A stretch of 64,000 bases of DNA from Rhodamnia argentea. Its lineage: Eukaryota > Streptophyta > Magnoliopsida > Myrtales > Myrtaceae. The notes beneath the pieces are model-generated. The model had not been told where the DNA came from and made no database searches. It saw only the letters and a program-made list of their open reading frames with translations. The stretch lies in NCBI RefSeq assembly GCF_020921035.1, contig NC_063156.1, positions 1,550,001 through 1,614,000 of the forward strand, read 5' to 3'. Both the position numbers and the translations under genes were made by a program. Positions 1-11,779 of this stretch are shown here, piece by piece; positions within the stretch are counted from its first letter, which is position 1; each line of letters begins with the position of its first letter.

Positions 1-1297
1 TTATGTTACTGCAGTAGAACAAACTGTAACTTCTGTACCTCCCCCCTCAAAGACTGAGAATGGAACATGAAGATATGTGAAATCCCGCTTTTTGCGAAGG
101 TTGAGACAAGGCAGCGGAAAGCCGAAAAGAAACCTAGAGTCCGGCGATAAAGAAGTTTTTCTTAGCTCATTGTTTTAGAGTGCTAGGTAGCCAGTCTATT
201 GATACCAAGAAGTACTCATAGGTTCAATGTGGAATATGAATGGGGAAATTTTGTTCTTGGGACTATCCCAGGTCTTGATGGGTTGATGTTGTAAGGTTAT
301 CAATTAGCGCGGTGCAAATTGTAGAGGCAAAGCAGCTTTTATTTCTCCAGAGTCTCCAACCTATGTTGGAGTTGTATATACTGTTCTGAGTTTTCTTGTG
401 CAGCTCTATTTGGTATTTCATTCAAGTTTCAAATTCATCGGCAGCCTGACGGTATATACTGACTTAGCTCCAAGATCAAATCCATGCGTGCGATTTGACG
501 GCATTGATGTACCAAGGCCTATCGCAAGAAATTAGAAGGTACTAAGGATACGGTGTTTATTATCGCGTCAAGATAAATTGTCAATTAATCCCGTAAGTAG
601 GTTTACTTTCCCAGTATCAATCATAAGTTCCATCTCATCTTTCCTTTGTTGAAATTTCCTTCCTAAATCCATACGCATCTCACAACATTTATGGAGGGAA
701 TTTCATCAGTATTGGGGACAAATCCTGGACAAGCCGCAGTGATGATGCTATGCGGGAATGTAACTTAAGCATAATGCCTAACTACTTCTCAAGAGAACAG
801 ACTGAAAGCTACTATGAAGGCCATATTAATAGAGTTCACTTCACAACACTCAGAAATCAATAATAATCTCAAATCTAACACAGACTTAACGACACATCAC
901 ACGAACTTACAGACCCGATATAGACAACATATAATGCATCATAGAGCCACTAGTTGCTAAAAACAAGCAAAGAAAAACTCAAAATCAATCCCTGAGGATC
1001 AATCTTAAACCCAAGTCCAAGCTGCAACTTAAAATCGTCATAGTTTAGGAGGAACTCCGGTGTTCAAATAGCTAAAATCCGGGAGGGGGATCAAAATTCA
1101 TCATGTCCTAAAATCGGAGCGCATCAGACACATGTAAACATCGTCAGATTCGCGGTAAACTGATTCCCCGCGTAGTCCAATGATATTTTCCAAGTGCCCG
1201 ATGCACACCCGATCCTCGAATTGTACGAATTTTGGGTCCCCTGAAGATAGTTTATTGAGATTAGCTACTTAAGCACTGAAGTTTTCCTTCTTTGTTT
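1..1297. other. Intergenic stretch, no gene recognised
   Basis: No exon with a recognisable protein product is visible on either strand. The right part, next to the acyltransferase stop codon, probably includes the 3' UTR of that minus-strand gene. The left part could be untranslated or intronic sequence of a gene outside the window, but nothing in it proves this. Confidence 0.5.
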
Positions 1298-4200
1298 TTA
1301 GTAAGCGACATAAGGCTCGAGAAACTCCTTGTCCATCTCCAACTTTTCCATGGCCCCAGCCTCAAGAGTGATCTCCACATCAATGCTCCTCCCGCCACCC
1401 TTCCCCTGGTACAAGTACACCATCCCGTCGAACCGGTTGTTCGACCCGCTCCGCACCCCCTCGGGTCTCCCCCACCCGAAGTCCACACCGTACACCTTGA
1501 ACCTTGGCGAGCTCCCGACTGCCACGCAGTTCACCCCCGCGTCCTTGAACTGGAATATCTTGGGCTGGCTCTCCCACTGCATGTTCCGCCCCTCGATGGC
1601 CTTGGCGTCGTGCGCGAGGATGGCCTTCTGTATGATCCCCGCCCCGAACTCCGGCGGGTTCGCCATCAGGAGCCCCGCCGCGGTGCCGGTGAAGATGGCC
1701 TGGATGAGGTTTCCGAAGTAGGTCTCCGGCATGGGTGGGTCGACCCGCTTCCGGCAGTCGGCGAACACGGTGAAGATGGTCACGTCCTCGGGCTTCAACT
1801 CGCGCGCCTTGGTGACGTGGCGCCAGATGTGGACGGACAATGCCTGGAAAGTGGAGAAAGGCATCGAGCCGTCCGACGGCGCGCTGGCGTTGATCGCCGA
1901 CTTGATCTTGTCGATGGACGATTCGGAGAAGCGGAAGACCTTCTCGCGGAGCAGGGGGGCCGGCGGGGAGGGCTGGGCGTGGTCGCCGTTGGACGACTGG
2001 GAGGAGGGATCGGGCGGGAGGGAGAGGTCGAGCTTGACACGGGTGCTGCGGGACTTGGTGCGGTCGAGGAAGGGCGGGGCCGAGACGGCGGGCGAGCCGC
2101 TGCAGAGCTGGGCCCACGAGCTCATGAAGTGCCACGTGGAGGTCCCGTCGAGGATGGCGTGGTTGAACGCGCACCCAATGGCTAGCCCGTCCTTCAGCTT
2201 GGTCAACTGCATGCACCACAATCACGTAAACGACGTCATAACTCAGCGTCCTAAAGCACCTACTGACTTGGAGGGGAGTGGGTGGCCTCAGTGGTTTAAT
2301 TTAATGCTCCGCCAGGCCCATTGATGACTCGAGGACCCAACCAATTCAGCGGCGTTGACCATTTACGGGACTCGCCGCGGTGGGCCCACGGCAGTTGGTG
2401 GTGGTCCCACGGCCACCTCAGTTTCCCGGCACAAAGGGGCGAGAGGTGAGCAACAAGCATCAGACGAGCATTAAATGTGCAGACAATATTAACCTAGACA
2501 ACTCATATGGAGTCATATTGGCAGAGTACCCTCGTTTAAGTACAACGCGTATCCAGCAAGAAGATGATTCTCAGTCGGTAATATTGACTGCGCAACCTCA
2601 CCCTCAAAGCGAATCGGGAAAATACGATTTTTTTTTAAGTTGAAAAGAATATCCGATTTTAAGACCGATGGCGACCACTAACCCATAATTATTACGAGGT
2701 AGATGGTGATCTGGAGCTAGATATGCCATCCTTATCATTCTACTCTACTCATGCTTCCTAGGTGTATTTATCTTGGCCTCTTGTTTAGCCAATAGGTGCT
2801 GCGCATTTATGGACGGCCCAAAGGAAATAAACCCTAATTCTTCTAAACCTAACCACGATAATCTTTTGACTTCCAACCATGTAAATCTTCAGTGGGTAGT
2901 AGGAAAGGTCCTTTGAACCGACCAATTAACAAACCCGGATGTTCTCATGTGTCGAGGAGCATTACTTCATTCACTTGTTCTATCTTTGAGCGATCCTTTT
3001 GGAGATTATATACAAAATCGACACCGGTCCGACTTCACTTGTTCTATCTTTGAGGGTATGTCGACATGTACCTCTAGGGTTCTAATATGACACGAGCCGA
3101 TCGGATGATACTCCAAGGTGTCAATAAAAGGGAAATGATTCGGACACGACAGCCTAGAAATCATGGAGTCTTCATCTATTCAAGCATTTGTCGGGATCAT
3201 GAATCCTAGGAATCGACAGCTAGGCAACAACTCCGGCTGTCCTTTAGCATTTCCATGACAACATGCATACTGGTCCTTCTTATAATGTATTAAATATGGA
3301 TGTATATGTATAGCCTGAATCGATAAGACCAAAAAAAGGTCAAATGTGATTAAAAAAATGAGAAGAAAAAAGCAAAAAAAAAGAAATATGAAAAAGGAAA
3401 ATCTCAATTTTATTGGGCGAGTGACTGCATGTGCACGACATTGAATACACAATTCATTACAAGTCACAGACGCTCTTGAATGCGACCGTGTCATAAGTCA
3501 ACATTATTTTAATTCACCGACGTCGATTTCTCTCCTTATTTTTCTCGATCTTCTAAGCAAAACATGCATTCTCGTGACGAGGGAAAGGTTAGATTATTCA
3601 TCGCTCCCACTTGTTTTTAAAATGCCATTTAGACAGATGCTTCTTAATACTGAAGATTATATGACATAGAGCGAGTGCGGATCGATCTCTTACGGTTGGC
3701 CTAAACGACGCCTAATCTACAATCGATTGCATCAACGTCAAGATCAAATTTTTATTTTTATTTTTATTTTTATTTTTCGCGTTACATCTCTTCTCGGCAT
3801 GTCGGGCCAATATCCAAGCTCAAGAACAAGTGAAAACTCAACTAATGCATTCGGGAACTCTGCTGTTTTTTTGGTCGGGCCAAACTGCATCATTTCAGTT
3901 GCGTTTTAATACGTGAACACGACCGGAGTAGACCGTGCTCGCTAAGAACATAAATGCGAGTATCTAAGGACGATTACCACCAAAGTGTTAGCTAAAAAAG
4001 GAAGTAACCTAGGCCATTAGCAAAACATGATACAATATAAAGGGTACGGAATTGTGATGCAGATAATGCAACTTCGTATTGAGGTTAAAAAGAGATTGCC
4101 GCCAAAGAATGGTCTGAAAGAACAAGATTGTGATTCGAACCTGAATGGCCAGCAAAGGCCTCTGAAGCCCCTCCAAGTTGAGGATGGCATTGCAAGGAAT

Positions 4201-4599
4201 CAAGTCCTTGAAGATGCTGGTGCCCTCCTCGGCCGCCAGGTCCTCCACCGCGACCGCCTCCGCCACCGCCTCCACCACCTCGACACCGTCCGCGCTGTCG
4301 TCGTCGTACTCTACCCTGAACACCCCTTCCTCGTCCTTCCCGAGCTTGCCGGCGAGCTGGTAAAACTCCTCGAGCACCAGCTCCAGTCCGTCCTTGAGCT
4401 TCGCCACCATGCCCTCGAAGTCGCCCCCCTTGTAGAACAGCAGCTTCTGGTTGTAATAAAACGCCAGGTAGGGGAGATCGAACGTGACCAGCTGGCACTC
4501 GCTCCTCCCGAGCTTCTTCCTGGGCTTGACGTGGGTCTTCCTGATGGTCTTCAAGCTCACCACCATCTCATCTTTCGTCTCGCCCTGTTGACCCGCCAT
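1298..4599 (-). CDS. DCR: BAHD acyltransferase, DCR-like (2 exons)
   Basis: BAHD enzymes transfer acyl groups from acyl-CoA to alcohols or amines in the cytosol. DCR-type members are needed for cutin and cuticle formation. Exon 1 is 4141-4599 and exon 2 is 1298-2206. The 1,934-bp intron has a GT donor and AG acceptor, and the joint reads LLAIQ-LTKLKDG, giving 455 residues, the usual BAHD length. The catalytic HXXXD motif is HAILD at about residues 169-173, and the structural DFGWG motif is near 395-399. The N-terminal stretch ECQLVTFDLPYLAFYYNQK and the neighbouring genes point to the DCR group (At5g23940 in Arabidopsis, from memory). The BAHD family is certain; the DCR subgroup is inferred. 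The intron contains only AT-rich sequence and a short (TTTTTA)n run near 3750. A TATA box lies about 95 bp upstream of the start. Confidence 0.88.
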
Positions 4600-4690
4600 G
4601 GTTGAGAGGGAGATGCTACGGTGAAAACTGATGGAGAGAATGAGCTGAGTGAGAAGGTTGTAGTAAAAACTGGAGGGGTCAGAGAGGGTT

Positions 4691-4700
4691 CTTATAAAGG
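4691..4700 (-). promoter_or_regulatory. TATA box of the acyltransferase gene
   Basis: The minus strand reads CCTTTATAAG here, about 95 bp before the start codon at 4599. That leaves a short 5' leader, a normal spacing for a plant promoter. Confidence 0.55.
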
Positions 4701-5004
4701 GGGTTGAAGGTGGTTGAGGTGCATTTATGCGTTTCGTGAGAGCGGTTGCCAAAAATTAATGGTTGGATCTTGCCCTGTGATGATGGATAGGTGGTGGTTG
4801 CGTTAGGAAGTGAGCTCGAACGAGGACATAGTAAACGAAAGTCAGTAACACAGGGCAACAGAACATACTCCTCAAGTTCAGTGGGCAGCTCACCCAACTC
4901 ACAGTGTACCCCTGGACCACACAAGACGGCCCGCGTATGCGTTGTCGTCGGCAATTTCTCATCAAAATTGATCGGATAAGCTCAAATGGTGAAGTGTGAA
5001 AATA

Positions 5005-5092
5005 TTTTAGGACTCAATTGATAAAATTTAAAAGTTTAAAATTGAATTGGCAAACGTGTAATAGATTTTTTACTTTTTTGAAAATTTCTCCA
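5005..5092. repeat. Solo arm of a Mutator-like foldback MITE
   Basis: This AT-rich stretch resembles one terminal arm of the foldback element at 5237-5755. It has the recurrent pattern of a 'gactcaattg' block, an 'attgaattggca' block, then 'ttttttgaaaattt'. No matching opposite arm was found close by, so it is probably a broken copy. Confidence 0.45.
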
Positions 5093-5236
5093 ATTGAAAC
5101 TGCACAAAGAGATAATGCAAAAGGTTCCACACAAATATAATGAATTGCCGGAACAACTATGTAACAATTATGAAATCGAGGAGATTTAGACGAAAAGATG
5201 GACATGTTGACGTTCTTTCCAATGAGAAAATTGACG

Positions 5237-5755
5237 GGAAAAATATCAAAAAGTCATAAACCTATTGCATTGATGTCAATTCAGTCCCAAAGCTTTTAAT
5301 TGTGCTAATTTAGTCCTAAACCTTTTGCATTTATAACAATTGAGTCCATCCATCGAATTTTGGCTGGAAATCGCCGACATGAACGCTAGTCACCTGTACG
5401 TGGCACGGACGGCACCGACGTGAACATTTATTTATATTTTTTTTAGGTTTTTATTTTATAACAATTTTTTCTTCTTCTTTTTTTGTTTATTTTTTTTTCT
5501 GTTTAAGGGTCAACAAAAAAAAATTATCAGGAGATAAAATTTTAGAAAATTATAAAAAAAAATGTCCACATTAGCGCCATCCATGCCATGTATGGTGACC
5601 GGCATGCACATCAGCGATTTCCTACTAAAATTGGACGAATTGACTCGATTGGCATAGATACAAAATGTTTAGGACTATATTGACACGATTAAAATGCGGA
5701 GGACTGAATTGGCACTAATATAGTAGATTTATGACTTTTTCGACACTTATCTCGG
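5237..5755. mobile_element. Foldback MITE, Mutator-like, 519 bp
   Basis: The left arm ('caaaaagtcataaacc', then 'tcaattcagtcc') is repeated inverted at the right end ('ggactgaattggca', then 'tttatgactttttcgaca'). The arms flank a centre with poly-A/T tracts. A 9-bp target duplication, AAATTGACG at 5228-5236 and AAATTGACC at 5756-5764, brackets it. Long inverted arms plus a 9-bp duplication are typical of Mutator-like elements. No transposase is encoded, so the element depends on one supplied elsewhere. Related copies are at about 11365-11779, 33465-33620 and 36972-37719. Confidence 0.7.
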
Positions 5756-5764
5756 AAATTGACC

Positions 5765-8718
5765 CAATATATAATGCAGTCTATCGATCTCTCGCTGTCT
5801 AATTGTACCACTCACAAGAAGCATAGGGTCCTGAAGGTACTGCGGGAAATGTTTGAGTTAGGTTGCTGCCTTTGGATTCCAGTACCTCATTGTTGTAAGA
5901 TTCCACGAGGACGACGAAAGAAACCGAACAATTTTGGCACATCGATCTGCCCTGCACGGGAAGGAGACTGCACTTAAATTAGACTTGCCAGCGCTAATCC
6001 CCCTATCAGAAAAAGAGGTGGGTGAGAAGAGAGAGGATGAGTTAGGTCTGAATAAGGCCATGGTTTAAATTTTTTGTTGTTTAGGGTCAGATGGGTCATG
6101 AAGTAGTACAAGTAGAAATGTTTGGTGGAACCAACTTAAATTCAATCACATTGTAGATTTGACCTACAAACATCGCCGTGGGAATGAGGTTGATAACATA
6201 AGGGCTACCGCGAACAAAAGCCGGTACCGTACTTACATTGTTTCGGTCGGTTGATGAGACCGGACAAATTCGAACCTATAAGGAGCGAGGACATTGAATT
6301 TATAGTATGGATATAAGATGAGATGACCCGCGACAATATAAGTCTCGATTGAAATTGTTCTATAAACATAGTTGTCGCACTTTCTCAAATTCAATATAGA
6401 TAGAACCTTATCATATTGCTCTTTCCGCACTATGAAAATCAATTGGGTAAAAACTCTAAACAACATTATGAACCCAAATTATTTATTGGTAGCATATGAT
6501 TCATATGGCATAAGGGCATTTCACCCGACTAAATCAAGCCTATCTTATTATGTAAGGAAGTCAAACTGTTTCCCAGTGATTTTTTTTTTATGAAAAATTT
6601 TACTTTTCATCACTATGCTTTCACTTCTTCTTTTTTTCTAATCAAATCTTTGTACTCTTAAGTTGTCTCATTAACTTATTTTGCTTCCAGAAATTCGCTA
6701 ATCACATCATCAACACCGAATTTGGTGCAATTCAGGTGACGTAACCTTCGGATGACACAATTTTTTTTGGTCGAAAAATGCTATTCATATATCGGAATAT
6801 TCGAGAGGTACATGGGAGACTTTCGAATCCTAAATAATTACGAAACAAAGTAAAAACTTAAAAGTACATGACAAAGCATAATCTGCAACTAGCAGTATGC
6901 TCTCATCCTTCAAGATCGGATCTATCATAATAATCGCTCAATGGCTGATCACTAGATTCGGTGATGAGCACACGCCGAACTCTCCCATTCCAATCGCAAC
7001 GGCTTGCGGTGTGCGTCTAGAATCGACATCCCGATCATCATCGTCTTGTAGAGACACCAACATCGATATCATGAGAAAACACAGATCAAATACCTATAAA
7101 GAACTCCCAAATCTATATCTGAATCTAGTTCGATAGAGAATCGAGCGAGGAAAGCGGCCTAATTTTGGAGAGGCTCATGAACAACGTCACGAACATCTTC
7201 CTCATTGATTATCGATCGGACGAATGGCTGAATTGGTCTTCACGTCCACTCAAGATCAATCGTAAAAGTTTATTCACAGACACGAACACTCAGTACAGAT
7301 TGGGAGAGAAAAGAGAGATGGACAAAAGAAAATCAAACACAAAATATACTACAAAAGAAGAGAGAGAGAGAGAGAGAGAGCAGCACTCTTTCACTTGGTT
7401 AGGATTGACCTAATGACATAACTTTATGTGGTGGTAAATTCAAGACGTCGGTAAGAAAGACAGACGATAGCTGGGTCCAGCGAGTTGATTATTTAGCAAG
7501 ATAAAAGTTGGTAATGACTCGAGTAAAAGATTGAAGGATTCATACACAAGTTGGTAAATATAAGACGAAGTTGAGAGGAAAATAAAGTTCTGTAAGAGAT
7601 ACGAAGAGTTGTAAACCGACAAGAAAAATTAATGATGTCACAGAGGTGTTAGTAAGTTACTAACAAGTTATCTGTTAATAATAATTTCTTTATGACTCTT
7701 ACCCAACTCATTAAGCAATCTATTAGCACCATTAAAAAAAACCGTTATTTTAAAATGGAATGGTGTAATCGTCCTAATAGCTGACTTCTCTAATATACTT
7801 GACGTGACAAGTATTCAGTTGAACGATTTCTATTTTGTGCATAAGTTAAACAAGTATCAATCGAGCATCAAAATAATCAATTCAGGCGCGAGAGTTCGAT
7901 TTCAACAGAATTAACATGAAGTTATGGGATTGCGGGTGGGTACCTTAATTCTTTGTCGGAATAGAAACCTAAGTCCATGCCCAAAAAAATAAAAAATAAA
8001 AAAACAAAAACGTTGCCGATGTAATTGGAATATTCAATAAAGCTTCCTATTTCAATTTTGGTCTAACTTGGCGGTGGACTCTTAAGTAGCTATCCTGTCA
8101 CGATAGCTACCAATCTTTCATGTTTTTAAATAATAATATTTTTTATTGCTCGAAAAATCTAAATAATAATGGAAAATACATATATAAAGGGAAAAAAGAA
8201 AAGGGTCCTCGTACCAGGTGTGATGTCCCAGGTGGCATTTAATCACCGTGCAATGAACGGACAAGCTGTCAAAAAGAGACGGTCCTCATTAATATTAATG
8301 GACCCACGTCCCTTTATGGTATACCGTCAGCTAATTCCATCCATTTCTTTTCTTTTCTTTTTAATATTAAATTTATTTCACATAAAAAATAATTTGAAAA
8401 AAATCTCAAAAATTATCATTTGAAATAATTAATCGATAATTTTTTTAATTATTGGCACGCATTTATGTCTAAATATTTTCATGGATAGAGAGTACATTTT
8501 TTGTTCATTCATTTTATGAGCGTTACAGGTAATCAATTTTTATAAACATAATCTCCAAACCAACCATTTTTCGTGAAAGAAACGCACCATAAACTATGCA
8601 TTCATCTTAAGCTTCAGTTTGTAGGACAATTGGCAGTCTCTATCCACTGAGCCAGGTTTCCCAAGTTCGGTTCGTTCGTCAAGTTCCACATGTCATTCCT
8701 GAACCGGTTTGCATCTCT
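5765..8718. other. Intergenic, AT-rich, no gene seen
   Basis: No exon, RNA gene or clearly bounded element was recognised. A (GA)n microsatellite lies near 7360-7380. The short open frames here have neither domain similarity nor splice-supported continuation. Confidence 0.5.
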
Positions 8719-8743
8719 GTGTGTGTGTGTGGGGGGGGGGGGG
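8719..8743 (+). repeat. TG/G microsatellite
   Basis: About six TG repeats run directly into a 13-base G run. It ends seven bases before the left end of the hAT element at 8751, overlapping the first base of the target duplication. Confidence 0.8.
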
Positions 8744-8750
8744 TCTCTCT

Positions 8751-10346
8751 TAGGGGTGAGCAGTTCCAGATTCTAGGTAGGTTCCACCTAGAACCCGGAA
8801 CCTACCCGCTAGTACATGTTCCTCATTTTTTGAAACCTATAATCTACCTTGTATACCCTAGAACCCGGAACCTATCCTGTCACAGGTTTCGAGTCCGGTT
8901 CCAAGGTACTCGAGAATCTACCAATACAACTCTTTTTGCATCAAAATAGAAGACATTTATATAGAGTCAAATGGAGCTACGAGGAAGGATTTGTTCCTTG
9001 GCCATGAGAACTGAATTAGACAAGCTCATGCTTCATAATGTCAAATGGATGGTGCAACATCGTCAAGGACGAAGTACGTGCAAATCAATCATACAATCTA
9101 ACCTCTACTTTTTGTTTCATCCCATTCATAAAATCCAACTAAAAATCCTCACACTTAAACAAGCTTAAAGTCATGGTGTTGACAACTTAAAACTTCTTGT
9201 TCGACGGTTGGCCCATTAGAATTAATGCACCCTAGAATTTACAGAGAAGGTGAGGTCTTCTGGGATTAATTAATCCTACAGAGGCTTGACCTCTCAAACT
9301 TCTGTCCATGTTAGTTATATACGATAATCTTATACTTGACGACAAATTACTGTCACACCAGCGGGGAGTAGGACTGCAGTGATTGAAGAAACTCATAGCT
9401 AAGACATCCTCTTGAATATACCACAGAATTCAACCAAGTGGCATTTACTTAGAGGAAAACTCAATCCATGTGGCTGCCAATATTAGCGCTTCTAACAGAT
9501 CTAAGGGGGGATAGAATGAGACTGCACAAAATATTAATGAAACTACGAAGTAAAAATTTGCAATAAAAATATTTGGTGTCTGGAAATTCTACCTCAGTAT
9601 TGATCGGAGTGGCAATAAGACCTCTACCAGGAAAATACTCAAATCTCTCTACAGAAATGGAAGGAAGGTCCTTCCCTACATAATGATCTACAATAGCTCT
9701 GCAACAAACGAGAAACGCGAGTTCTTTCTAATTAGAGCAAAAAGTGTATATAAATGTTCAGAGACTATAAGCACACCACTTCGATCAAAATACAAGGAAT
9801 TTGGGGACGCCGTCGAAAAGAGAGCGAAATCAATGGGAATTGAACTAGCTATACAAGTACCCGAGCTTGAGCAATTCAAATCTGGACAACTTGGACACCG
9901 CCGAGCAAGAGGAAGTTGGGGACACCGTCGAAGATGTGGATACCGAGGACGAGGCGATGGACGGCGAGGTAAGGGTGGTCGTCGAAGGGTTGGGGACGGA
10001 GTGGAGTCCAAAGGACGGTGAGGGATGGCCACTCGAGGGTGTGGAAGATCGTCGTTCTCAGTCTCTCAGTTGTGAGTTCCCAAAGCTGTCGGGCTTCTGT
10101 TACATTGCGTTTGGTTTCAAAAGGGGAAGAATAGAAATTAGAAAGTAAAAACAAAAAGCTAGGATTTGAAAATACCGGTTTCGGTTCCGGTTCATTTCCA
10201 TAAAGAACCTAGAACCGGAATCGGAACCGGCGATTCCTCAAAAAGCGAAACCGGGAACCGGACCCTATATCACTAGATCTTGGAATCGGAACCACGGGTT
10301 CGGTTCTTTGTTTCCCGGTTCTACCCCGAAACCATGCTCACCCCTA
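8751..10346. mobile_element. Non-autonomous hAT element A, 1,596 bp
   Basis: The ends are a perfect 12-bp inverted repeat, TAGGGGTGAGCA at 8751-8762 and TGCTCACCCCTA at 10335-10346. The flanks are an 8-bp target duplication with one mismatch, GTCTCTCT at 8743-8750 and GTCTCTCC at 10347-10354. Both features are typical of hAT elements. The first 200 bp contain repeated 'tagaacccggaaccta' motifs, and the last 200 bp contain many 'ggaaccgg' type repeats, resembling the subterminal transposase-binding sites of this superfamily. The open frames at about 9683-10032 do not resemble a hAT transposase, so the copy looks non-autonomous. Confidence 0.85.
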
Positions 10347-10589
10347 GTCTCTCCAGCATTAATTTAATTTTTTTGGATTGAACATTCGAGATCGGGCTTG
10401 GTACGACAAAATCAAAGCTCAAAACCATAAGGAGCTGAATAAATGGGTTGACGCATAGGCACTAACTCGTGCATCGACATGACTTAACAAGGTTCGTGTT
10501 GAGTTTGTCCTAATTTAATTGACTTGCTGTGAACGAATGTAAACGTGGTTGGGACGCGATAATATGCGAGAATTATGGCGACCCAATAC

Positions 10590-11188
10590 TAGGAGTGATC
10601 GGTTTTTGGTCCGGTCCGGTTCTCCTCAAGAACCGAAAACTGGACCGGTGGCCCCGGTTCCTATTTTGCTGAACCAGGGATCGGACCAGCCACCTCGGGG
10701 ACTGGCAATCGGATTGGACCGTCGATCCGTTCCCGGGTAGTTCCAAGGAACCAATAAGATCGCTGGATAGAGCTGAATTCTTGCTCTTCATATATAACCA
10801 TCTATTCTGATTGTGCGGTTGTCTTCGAGACTACTTCCTCTACCATAGAGTCTTTGCCATGAAAGATCTTCCAAAATGGACTTTTACTACTCACCTCAAC
10901 TTTCAGCCAGGAGCCAAACAATCTCCCCTCATCAGTTTTGAAATCCTCCTCCTTGTAGGGCACCAATTCACAGTCAGAAGTGTAATGCCCTATCTTAAGA
11001 TAAGATAGTCATATCTCTAGCGAAAAAAATTCAATCGGTCCGGTCCACTTTCATGCCCCTAGAACCAGAAACCGGACCGCCCGGCTACCGGTTTCAATTT
11101 TAAGAACCGCCAATCGGACCGTCGCCCTCTAGAACCGGGAACAGGACTACCGGTTCTGGTCCGGTCCGATCCGATTTGCTCACCCCTA
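10590..11188. mobile_element. Non-autonomous hAT element B, 599 bp
   Basis: The left end is TAGGAGTGATCGG; the right end, read inverted, is TAGGGGTGAGCAAA. The flanks CCCAATAC (10582-10589) and CCCAATAT (11189-11196) form an 8-bp target duplication with one mismatch. Both subterminal zones are packed with 'ggtccggtccggtt' and 'aaccgg' repeats. It sits only about 240 bp from element A. No coding sequence was recognised inside. Confidence 0.85.
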
Positions 11189-11364
11189 CCCAATATTTAT
11201 GTTATGTACCAGGTGAGAGAGACATTTACATTCGTACAATAATGAGGGTTCCTCGCACGTGTCTTTCCGAGATTTATGTTAGAAAGGAAATCTAGAGTAA
11301 TGGACGCATTAATGTTTCGAGCTGTATTTGTCATATAATCACGTTACAATCGAGTTGTTGTGCA

Positions 11365-11779
11365 GAAAAATTAATAAATAAATAAATCATAAACTTTTCA
11401 ATTGAATCAATTCGGTCTTAAATTTTTTGTATTTGTACCAATTCGGTGCATTTGTCCAGGTCTCCGCCAATCCCTGGTGAGAGCCGCCTCGCCTAGAGTC
11501 GGAGGGGCCACGAAGGCCCTGTGGGCAAGACCATCGTGGCCTCATTGGCAAAAATAAAAAAGAAATAAGGAAGAAATAATATGTTTATTATTTATACATA
11601 ATGGTGGTACATAAAATTGGCATATCGACGTTCACGTCAGCAATTTTCGATCAAAATTACTCAAATGAACTGAATTGGAATAAATGCAGAGATTTATGAG
11701 TAAATTGATCCAAATGAATAGTTTAAAACTAATTGAATTGGTGCCAATAGATGGATAACTTTTTTGATACTTTTTCCCG
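11365..11779. mobile_element. Foldback MITE, Mutator-like copy
   Basis: The left arm ('aatcataaacttttcaattgaatcaattcgg') and the right arm ('ccaatagatggataacttttttgata') match the arms of the element at 5237. The centre is GC-rich ('gccgcctcgcctagagtcgg') followed by an A-rich purine tract. The outer ends are approximate, because I could not find a convincing target duplication. Confidence 0.55.

Noticed and set aside
1329-2324. Long open frames on the plus strand opposite acyltransferase exon 2
   Set aside because: They are antisense to a GC-rich exon whose minus-strand product carries HXXXD and DFGWG motifs. The plus-strand products resemble nothing.
8620-8690. tRNA-like sequence left of hAT element A
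   Set aside because: A weak B-box-like 'agttcgg' is present, but no A box, cloverleaf or target duplication supports a tRNA or SINE.
9683-10032. Overlapping open frames inside hAT element A as a possible transposase
   Set aside because: No hAT dimerisation or catalytic motif is visible, the composition is low-complexity, and both strands are open over the same span.
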